Positions 58,293-64,000 of a stretch of DNA of 64,000 nucleotides are shown here, in pieces. The first letter of the stretch is position 1. The number at the start of each line of letters is the position of its first letter. The DNA is taken from assembly GCF_020905295.1 (NCBI RefSeq), contig NZ_JAJJMM010000001.1:2542001-2606000 (forward strand), given 5' to 3'. The DNA comes from Flavobacterium piscisymbiosum (GTDB lineage Bacteria; Bacteroidota; Bacteroidia; Flavobacteriales; Flavobacteriaceae). The notes beneath the pieces are model-generated. The model worked only from the letters and a program-made list of their open reading frames with translations. It was not told the origin of the DNA and searched no databases. Made by a program: the position numbers and the translations under genes.

Positions 58293-58535
58293 ATGATACA
58301 ATATATTATTACCCGTATTTTATGTTTCATAATGTGGGTGCTTTTTGCAATCGTTGCATTACCAGTTGGGGTTGCACTGTTGTTGACAAAGTGGTTTCCG
58401 GTTTTTACTCAAGATGGGGGTTTTTGGTGGTGGTCCGTTTTTGCCATTTTTACTATTGTGGCATACATAGTGTTATGGAAGCCGCTACTTTGGATAATAG
58501 GAATTTTTCAGCTTTTGGGAGGTGCTGGACAATAG
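58293..58535 (+). CDS. small two-pass membrane protein, WYL-divergent gene 2
   Basis: This 80-residue protein has two strong transmembrane segments (ITRILCFIMWVLFAIVALPVGVA and a Trp-rich WWWSVFAIFTIVAYIVLW). A short basic loop (LTKWFPVFTQDGG) lies between them and a third hydrophobic stretch follows near the C-terminus. No family was recognised. It is co-oriented with and 13 bp behind the preceding small gene, so the two are one unit under the dyad-controlled promoter. A palindromic hairpin follows at 58568-58588. Confidence 0.6.
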   Translation: MIQYIITRILCFIMWVLFAIVALPVGVALLLTKWFPVFTQDGGFWWWSVFAIFTIVAYIVLWKPLLWIIGIFQLLGGAGQ

Positions 58536-58567
58536 AAAGAGATTATTTTACTTTATTGTATTGTTGG

Positions 58568-58588
58568 CGCAGAATATAATTCTGCGCT
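58568..58588. terminator. hairpin between convergent genes
   Basis: GCGCAGAAT (58568-58576) and ATTCTGCGC (58580-58588) form a 9-bp perfect stem with a 3-base loop between the small membrane-protein gene (+) and the coiled-coil gene (-). It probably terminates both. Confidence 0.55.
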
Positions 58589-58621
58589 AAATAATATATG
58601 AGCTTATTTTTTCCAATTTAA

Positions 58622-59173
58622 TTATCCATTTAAGTTTTCAATTTTTGAAATATAATATTGTTTGAAAAATTCTATTAATGAATTATAAGGGATTTTCTCT
58701 TCCTCGTCTATTCTTGCAACTTGAAGCTGCATTGTGTTTCTCAATTCTTCGTAGATTTTTTCCATCCTATAAAAAAGGTTTTTTCTTTCTTCTTTTACAG
58801 CATTGATATGATCTAATCTCTTTAGTCCTGAAAATCGATTGATGTATTTTTGCAATTCATCATATTCTACTTTTAGATCTTTTAGACATTGCAGTATAGT
58901 ATTAGCAATAGTAGTTGTTTGATATAACTGTTTGAGAGTATTCAATTCGATTGAATACAATTTATTTTCTAGATGGTTGTGTTTGATTTTTTCCTTGTAA
59001 TATTCGATGTAGTTTAAAACCTGTAATTCTAAAAGCTGTTGTTGAGATAATAACTGTTTTGCTTCAATGAATTTTAAATTAAAAATGAGTTTTCGTTGTT
59101 GTTTTTTTATTTCGGTTATTGACTTATCAACTTTTTTAATGCATATCAATAGCTCATCATAATTTCGTATCAT
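58622..59173 (-). CDS. coiled-coil hypothetical protein
   Basis: This 183-residue protein starts from Met at 59173 (MIRNYDELLICIKKV). The frame can begin at 59197, but that ATG lies only a few bases from a TAnnTTTG box (minus strand TATTTTTG at 59202-59209), so the internal Met is preferred. It is almost wholly helical and rich in Lys, Glu, Leu and Gln, with long heptad-like coiled coil (~15-60 and ~95-160; KQQRKLIFNLKFIEAKQLLSQ-like). No known domain recognised and no membrane segment. A near-palindrome (CGATACACT...AGTGTGTCG, 59219-59240 region) lies just upstream, echoing the dyads of the WYL locus, which suggests common regulation. Confidence 0.5.
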   Translation of the reverse strand: MIRNYDELLICIKKVDKSITEIKKQQRKLIFNLKFIEAKQLLSQQQLLELQVLNYIEYYKEKIKHNHLENKLYSIELNTLKQLYQTTTIANTILQCLKDLKVEYDELQKYINRFSGLKRLDHINAVKEERKNLFYRMEKIYEELRNTMQLQVARIDEEEKIPYNSLIEFFKQYYISKIENLNG

Positions 59174-59257
59174 AATAAAGATTTGTTTAATTCTCATAAA
59201 ACAAAAATAAAACGATACACTGTTAAAGTGTGTCGCTACTATTAATTGTAAGAATCT

Positions 59258-59488
59258 TTAGTTTCTCTTATGCCAACTTCTTCCATTGGTGTTTGAATAG
59301 TAAAGTCCCTTTGAAGTACTTGCTAGTATTTCTTTAACATTATCTGTTAAATCTTGAAAATTTCCGTATGAAGACCCAGAATATCTTACATGCCATGATC
59401 TGCCGGAGGTTGTTGAGTATTCAATTTTATTGCTGTTAGTTGGATTGATTCTAATTAATTCTTCTCCCTTGGTAATCATTTGTGACAT
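59258..59488 (-). CDS. short GRSWH-repeat protein (BNR-like tandem repeat)
   Basis: This 76-residue protein is made mainly of two copies of a unit containing YSTTSGRSWH and YSNTNGRSWH, linked by FQDLTDNVKEILASTSKGL. The Ser/Thr-x-x-Gly-x-Ser-Trp pattern is like a BNR/Asp-box sialidase repeat, two blades of which cannot make a full propeller alone. Similar short proteins occur in many bacterial accessory regions as far as I recall; no function is known to me. It has no signal peptide and is thus cytoplasmic. Confidence 0.6.
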   Translation of the reverse strand: MSQMITKGEELIRINPTNSNKIEYSTTSGRSWHVRYSGSSYGNFQDLTDNVKEILASTSKGLYYSNTNGRSWHKRN

Positions 59489-59594
59489 AATATTTCGCTT
59501 TAAGTTTTGCCTACTCTAATTTGGTTTTCGGCTTTCCCATAAGACAAAGAAATTATCGGAGTATGTCAAAATATGACGTGAATAAGAATAGATC

Positions 59595-59620
59595 ATAAAA
59601 AAAGAGGCTATATTGCCTCT
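59595..59620 (-). terminator. intrinsic terminator at the end of the first PD-(D/E)XK gene
   Basis: On the minus strand AGAGGC-aatata-GCCTCT is followed by a run of seven T residues. The stem (59603-59608 with 59615-59620) overlaps the stop codon of the nuclease gene. Confidence 0.75.
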
Positions 59621-60912
59621 GGTGATTTTTCGATATTAATAATTTCTTCTATAATTAATATTACTTCTCTATATGTGTCACCATTTTGACCTTTGGCAAC
59701 ATCTTCCCAGATTTCAGGATTATTAGTCCAATCTTTATTTGAAGGTTCTTTCCAAATATTAGCATGGTTGCTTTGGAACTCTGGATTAAATTTTGTTTTA
59801 ATTAATCTTTCTTCAATTTCAGAAATGTTATCATTAAAATTTAGCGCAACATATAATCCTGAATAATTAGTACCGTTTTCTGTATCAAATATAACAGCAA
59901 TTTTATAGGGCTTTAAATTCCACTCCTTGGGAGTTAGATATAATCCAAAATAGGTATTACTTTTTAGGTTACTTGAATCGACAGAAAATCCTCTTTTCTC
60001 TGAGAATTGAATTATGTCTTCAAAAAATGCATAGTACAATTTAGATTTTAAAGGTTCTATACTGTTTGATATTTCAAAACTTTGTAAAACATTATTTTTT
60101 AAAATTTCCAGAATTTCCATTGTTTTAATGTTATTTGTTGTTTGGTTGGTTAATTTTTTGATTAGATTTAAATATTGTACTAATGTTTCTCTTATTATTG
60201 GTAAAGAATGTGTTTTTTCAAGACATTTTTCAATCCAATTTTTTATGTCTTTTTTAAACGAAATTGGATAGTATAAACAGTGATGAATATTATTTGCACC
60301 TTTATTTTCTAATCTAAAATTATCATATTCGTTTTTTTTATCATATTTGAAATTTGATCCAATTATTTCAATATCATTTTGAATATATGGGGTTTCTTGT
60401 TCTTGTAAATCTTTTCCGTCTAAGGTTAAATAAAATAAAAATGAATTTTTAAAAGATTTTGTTTCAGCATAATTTTTATATCTTATTAATTGATAGGGCT
60501 GATCGATTGCGTATATTTTATTCTCAATGATCAGTATTTGGTTATTATCTTCAACAATAAGGTCAATTCTTCCACCAGTAACATTATCCCAATTGTTTCC
60601 GATACTTATAGTTCTTTCACAAATTTTGTCATTTATTAATTTGCCAAAATATTCTAATTCTATTTTATCTTTTTCAGAATTAAAACTTTCTTTAATATGG
60701 TCTACAAATAAATCAAGGAAGATAGCTCCTTGTCCGTGTGAACCGTTAGGGTTGAGTAATTCACCTATAATTGCAGAATGGGTATACACTTCGTCGTGTT
60801 CCATATTCATCACTGAAAAAATATTGAAATTTTCTCCAGTGATTTTTGTTATTTCATCATGTTTTCTTGAAATAATAGAGACTTGCTGTAAGAGGTTATT
60901 AATTATCTCCAT
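59608..60912 (-). CDS. PD-(D/E)XK nuclease superfamily protein (A)
   Basis: This 434-residue protein has a conserved N-terminal motif (ITGENFNIFSVMNMEHDEVYTHSAIIGELLNPNGSHG). The nuclease core follows: GGRIDLIVEDNNQILIIENK, with Asp117, Glu130 and Lys132 forming the D-(x)n-ExK site, then KIYAIDQPYQLIRY with the helix Gln/Arg. This is the layout of the PD-(D/E)XK family PDDEXK_4, which is common on defence islands and of unknown target. The C-terminal ~200 residues form a separate alpha/beta domain. It is a tandem paralogue of the next gene on the same strand, 150 bp away. Confidence 0.82.
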   Translation of the reverse strand: MEIINNLLQQVSIISRKHDEITKITGENFNIFSVMNMEHDEVYTHSAIIGELLNPNGSHGQGAIFLDLFVDHIKESFNSEKDKIELEYFGKLINDKICERTISIGNNWDNVTGGRIDLIVEDNNQILIIENKIYAIDQPYQLIRYKNYAETKSFKNSFLFYLTLDGKDLQEQETPYIQNDIEIIGSNFKYDKKNEYDNFRLENKGANNIHHCLYYPISFKKDIKNWIEKCLEKTHSLPIIRETLVQYLNLIKKLTNQTTNNIKTMEILEILKNNVLQSFEISNSIEPLKSKLYYAFFEDIIQFSEKRGFSVDSSNLKSNTYFGLYLTPKEWNLKPYKIAVIFDTENGTNYSGLYVALNFNDNISEIEERLIKTKFNPEFQSNHANIWKEPSNKDWTNNPEIWEDVAKGQNGDTYREVILIIEEIINIEKSPEAI

Positions 60913-61062
60913 AAATTTTTAGTTCTTTTTTAAATTTTGGTAAGTTACTTAACTACTATAAACTAGAGAGTTTGTATTGTTTGAAGTATTATGGAATTTG
61001 TTGTTAATGCTTTGATTTTTATTGCTTTATAGTGTTATTTTTAGGAATGAAAAACTAGAATT

Positions 61063-62376
61063 TTAATTATTTACTCCGTTTATTTCTTTACATACATTGA
61101 TTAAAGAACCCTCTTTTGATTGTATGAATTCAATCATTTGTGCTGCTATTTTATTGATTAATTCGTCTTGTTTTATTGGATTTTGGCCTAGAAAACTTAT
61201 GAATTGAGAATCGCTAAAATTTATTTGATTATTTTTATAATCTTCTAGATTGTCGAAAAAATCTACATCTCTCCACCATCTGGTACATTTAAAATTATGA
61301 TTTTGGAAAATGTTTTTATGTTTATCATTTAAGTCTAAAATCCCAAAAAATAATTCATTGCGAACGTTTCCTTTTCCACTGAAAGGCTCTATTCCAAAAT
61401 ATATTCCTGTATTTTCATAATCCTTTAATTCCAACCATATCCCAGAATTTGTATCTCCAACTTTGTTACGTGTAAATACATTATATTTTGAACCCAATTT
61501 TGAAATTAAAACCTCCGTTATGCGGTTTCTTATGTTTCCAGAAATTTTATATTTTATTTTGTCAAACTCTTTAACGATTTGTTCAGCTGCTGAAAAATTT
61601 CTTAAAATTATATTTTGTATCTCTTCACTCATTTTTTTATTTATTGTTTGGCCGGTTAATTTTTTAATTAAATAAATATATTGTTTCATTACTTCTCGTA
61701 ACATTGGTTTATCTGATGCTTCTTTTAGGCAAAGTTCTAACCAATTAATAATATCTTCTTTATAGGAAATATTAAAATAGTGTTGTTTTTTAATAAGTCC
61801 TTTTCCAGAAGTTGGGGAGCTTCCGTCTAATGTTAAATATAAAATGGGGGTTTCTTTTAGAAAATATTCTTTGCAGTAATTATAGTACCTGATCAGTTGA
61901 TTTTCTTGTTCTCCTGCATATATTTTGTTTTCAATAATAAGTGCATTCCATTTATTTTTGTCTTCGACAATTATATCTATACGCCCACCTTCTGTTTTGT
62001 CCTCATTTAATTTTTTAATATTTTTTTCAACTATCGTAATAGCATTTTCAGTATTAAATTTAAATCTATCGAGTCCAATTTTATTTTCGGATTCATCTTC
62101 TTGATTCAGAATGAATTTTTCTTCTAGTATTTTAATAAAAAGCTGTAAAGGAATATCTTTTAAGCCATGTGAACCTTTTATGTTTAATAGTTCCCCAATA
62201 AATGCCGAATGGGTTCGTACTTCATTACTGGTTAAATTCAATACAGAAAAAACATTAAATTTTTCTCCGGTAATATCAGCAATATCATCGTATTTATTTT
62301 GAATCACATGTACATTTTCAAGTAGATTTTTTATTGTGGATAGGTTTATTTTTTCTTCAATTGTATTTTCTGTCAT
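61063..62376 (-). CDS. PD-(D/E)XK nuclease superfamily protein (B)
   Basis: This 437-residue paralogue of the previous protein has the matching N-terminal motif (ITGEKFNVFSVLNLTSNEVRTHSAFIGELLNIKGSHG). Its D-(x)n-ExK core is GGRIDIIVEDKNKWNALIIENK (Asp134, Glu149, Lys151), followed by KIYAGEQENQLIRYYNY. The C-terminal domain is diverged in sequence but similar in size. The pair arose by duplication or by capture of a second allele. It lies 72 bp upstream of WYL regulator B on the same strand, so the WYL gene could be first in the operon. Target unknown. Confidence 0.82.
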   Translation of the reverse strand: MTENTIEEKINLSTIKNLLENVHVIQNKYDDIADITGEKFNVFSVLNLTSNEVRTHSAFIGELLNIKGSHGLKDIPLQLFIKILEEKFILNQEDESENKIGLDRFKFNTENAITIVEKNIKKLNEDKTEGGRIDIIVEDKNKWNALIIENKIYAGEQENQLIRYYNYCKEYFLKETPILYLTLDGSSPTSGKGLIKKQHYFNISYKEDIINWLELCLKEASDKPMLREVMKQYIYLIKKLTGQTINKKMSEEIQNIILRNFSAAEQIVKEFDKIKYKISGNIRNRITEVLISKLGSKYNVFTRNKVGDTNSGIWLELKDYENTGIYFGIEPFSGKGNVRNELFFGILDLNDKHKNIFQNHNFKCTRWWRDVDFFDNLEDYKNNQINFSDSQFISFLGQNPIKQDELINKIAAQMIEFIQSKEGSLINVCKEINGVNN

Positions 62377-62448
62377 ATTAGTTGGTATAATGTTATTTTC
62401 TGTGGAAAAGTTAGCTAAGTTTGATTTAAATAGAACTTATAAAATTTA

Positions 62449-63348
62449 TTATATGTAGAGATTTGTCATTTCAGCGATTCTTTTTTTGATTTCATTTTGA
62501 AGTCGAGCAGGAGAGATAATTTTGACATCTGCTCCATATTTCATTAGTTCCATTATAATATCATTAGTGGTATGAATATAGATCTCTAAGAGTAAGACAT
62601 CTTCTTTTTCTTCGATAATTTGTTGGGATTCGTGAAGGGGGAATGTTTTAATATAGTTTCCCTGCTGATTTGAAAACTGTAAGATTATCTTTTCTGCCGG
62701 TGAATACGTTTCTACACCAAAGGCATGTTGGAATTCCTTTTCTACATTATATGGGATCGGTTTGAATTTGGTATCTGTAACAGTAAGCTTTGTTATTCGG
62801 TCTAGTCCAAAAGTTTTTACAATATCGTCTTTTTTGTCCAGAGCTACCAAATACCAGCGCTGATGTGATTCTTTTATTGCAATAGGTTTTGCTTCACGTA
62901 CTGAATAATTACTTTCCCAGTGTTTTTTATGGGTAAATTTTAGGAGCAGTAGATTTTGAATGGCGTGTATTATACCGTAAATATGTTCGGTTCCGGATGA
63001 CTTTCGTTTTTCTAAAAACACACTAGGAGACAATTTATTTCCCTCTTGTAAAGCATGATGAATAGAGAAGGCATCTATCATTCTGGTAACTGACTGATCT
63101 TCTATTTCTTCTTCGTCAATAGTGTAATTTTTATCTTTTCGGTTATAATTTATTACAATGCCAAATAGCGTTGCAATATCTTTTTTATCACGTTCAAAGG
63201 TACGAATCGCATATTCGAATGCAGTGTCAATATCCTCATTTTCAAGTTTACGCATTACTTGCATTTGTAACTCAGAGAAGCTGCAAGGACGACTTCTTAG
63301 AAGATCTATAATGTAAAGATACCTTTTGAAATATATTAATTTAGACAT
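62449..63348 (-). CDS. WYL-domain transcription regulator (B)
   Basis: This 299-residue WYL regulator has an N-terminal winged helix (DLLRSRPCSFSELQMQVMRKLENEDIDTAFEYAIRTFERDKKDIATLFGI), a WYL domain (HQRWYLVALDKKDDIVKTFGLDRITKL) and a C-terminal WCX-like part (TTNDIIMELMKYGADVKIISPARLQNEIKKR). A TAnnTTTG box (TATCTTTG on the minus strand, 63368-63375) lies 20 bp ahead of the start, and upstream bases 63400-63418 carry a GACGGAGTGTTTCATTGTG segment related to the dyad near WYL regulator A. It probably controls the nuclease genes downstream. Family secure; regulation inferred. Confidence 0.87.
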   Translation of the reverse strand: MSKLIYFKRYLYIIDLLRSRPCSFSELQMQVMRKLENEDIDTAFEYAIRTFERDKKDIATLFGIVINYNRKDKNYTIDEEEIEDQSVTRMIDAFSIHHALQEGNKLSPSVFLEKRKSSGTEHIYGIIHAIQNLLLLKFTHKKHWESNYSVREAKPIAIKESHQRWYLVALDKKDDIVKTFGLDRITKLTVTDTKFKPIPYNVEKEFQHAFGVETYSPAEKIILQFSNQQGNYIKTFPLHESQQIIEEKEDVLLLEIYIHTTNDIIMELMKYGADVKIISPARLQNEIKKRIAEMTNLYI

Positions 63349-63507
63349 AATGACTTTATTTGTTTTTCAAAGATAATTTATTTGTCTGCCAATTTATGAC
63401 GGAGTGTTTCATTGTGCCTTAAATTTTAATTCGTCGAAAATAGCATGGTGAATAATTCTTTTGAAATTTTTACCAAACATGATCTTGAGTACTATAAAAA
63501 ATGGTAA

Positions 63508-63528
63508 ATGGCGCTTACAAGGCGCCAT
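63508..63528 (-). terminator. hairpin at the end of the RadC gene
   Basis: ATGGCGC (63508-63514) pairs with GCGCCAT (63522-63528); the stop codon of radC lies in the loop. On the minus strand it is followed by TTACCATTTTTT. Confidence 0.6.
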
Positions 63529-63979
63529 CATCTGTAAAAGAATAATAGGATTCTGAGGTAATGATCAGATGATCCAATAATTTTATATCGAGGAGTTCTC
63601 CTGCCTGTTTGATCTTTTTAGTGATATACTTATCAGCTTCGGAGGGTTGTGTACTTCCTGAGGGATGGTTGTGGACAAGTATAAAGTTGATGGCATTGGC
63701 TTTGAGGGCTGCTGAGAATACCATGCGAATATCTACAATGGTTCCCGTAATACCGCCTGAAGACATTTTGTAGAGTCCAAGGACTTTGAAAGAATTATTG
63801 AGAAACAGAATTTTAAATTGCTCGAAATATTCAATTTTGCCTTCATCCCAAGTGGATCTAAGTAAATTATAGGCTTCTTTTGAGGATTTGATCTGAGGTC
63901 TTTCAGATGCTTTTACTCTTGTTTTGTAAACTAGTTCTATTTCTGTGACCATTTGCCAGTTTTGAGTGGTAGTTTCCAT
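63515..63979 (-). CDS. radC: RadC-like JAB/MPN domain protein, short form
   Basis: This 154-residue protein contains only the JAMM/MPN+ metal-binding domain. The motif HNHPSGSTQPSEAD (His103, His105, Ser, Asp) coordinates zinc, preceded by SSGGITGTIVDIRMVFSAALKANAINFILV. Full chromosomal RadC proteins (~225 aa) carry an N-terminal helix-hairpin-helix region that is missing here; short forms like this are typical of Bacteroidota mobile elements and islands. Exact function is unknown despite the name, which dates from an old repair gene assignment. It marks the right end of the island in this window. Confidence 0.88.
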   Translation of the reverse strand: METTTQNWQMVTEIELVYKTRVKASERPQIKSSKEAYNLLRSTWDEGKIEYFEQFKILFLNNSFKVLGLYKMSSGGITGTIVDIRMVFSAALKANAINFILVHNHPSGSTQPSEADKYITKKIKQAGELLDIKLLDHLIITSESYYSFTDDGAL

Positions 63980-64000
63980 GATTTTATATTTTAAATTAAT

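Noticed and set aside
60527..60922. 131-codon plus-strand frame opposite nuclease A
   Set aside because: It is antisense to the conserved nuclease core; Ile/Ser/Leu-rich shadow.

Overview
The window looks like chromosome of a Flavobacterium-type member of the Bacteroidota. The DNA is AT-rich. It carries SusC/SusD-type glycan uptake genes, Bacteroidota-style promoter boxes (TAnnTTTG), a type IX secretion (T9SS) C-terminal sorting domain, SprB-type repeats, WYL regulators, and Flavobacterium-type intergenic inverted-repeat elements. I see no rRNA, tRNA or CRISPR array. Names rest on motifs and family knowledge, not on a search.

Bases 1-19158 (+) are a polysaccharide utilization locus: the C-terminal part of a SusC transporter, SusD, a SusE/F-like surface lipoprotein, a GH76 endo-mannanase, a GH2 enzyme, GH92, GH125, a second GH92, GH97 and GH78. 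GH76, GH92 and GH125 together are the usual kit for fungal or yeast alpha-mannan. The GH97 (retaining alpha-galactosidase signature) and GH78 (rhamnosidase) suggest a mannan decorated with galactose and rhamnose. Four intergenic inverted-repeat elements are scattered through this region. Next come a divergently transcribed LacZ-like GH2 beta-galactosidase (-) and an MFS sugar porter (+). They share a promoter region with paired LacI-type dyads and mirrored TATATTTG boxes.

Bases 24709-48841 (-) hold six genes in a row: a 1567-aa beta-rich secreted protein, a fibronectin-III protein, a 2536-aa SprB-repeat protein with a T9SS sorting tail, a probable outer-membrane barrel, a 2041-aa TANFOR-like polymorphic toxin, and a small cytoplasmic beta-propeller protein that overlaps the toxin stop codon. 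The toxin carries an internal zinc-protease motif and a D-ExK nuclease tip. I read the whole cluster as one contact-dependent toxin display/delivery locus with an immunity gene.

Bases 49460-63979 are an accessory island. It contains a GH19-like effector remnant, RteC/HTH-like mobile-element debris, a metallophosphoesterase and a broken hipA. A tight operon follows, encoding an HNH-like nuclease, a TerB-like/GTPase membrane protein and a second dynamin-like GTPase; this is the best candidate for an undescribed, possibly anti-phage, system. After it come a WYL regulator divergent from two small membrane proteins, a coiled-coil protein, a GRSWH-repeat peptide, two paralogous PD-(D/E)XK nucleases, a second WYL regulator and a short RadC.
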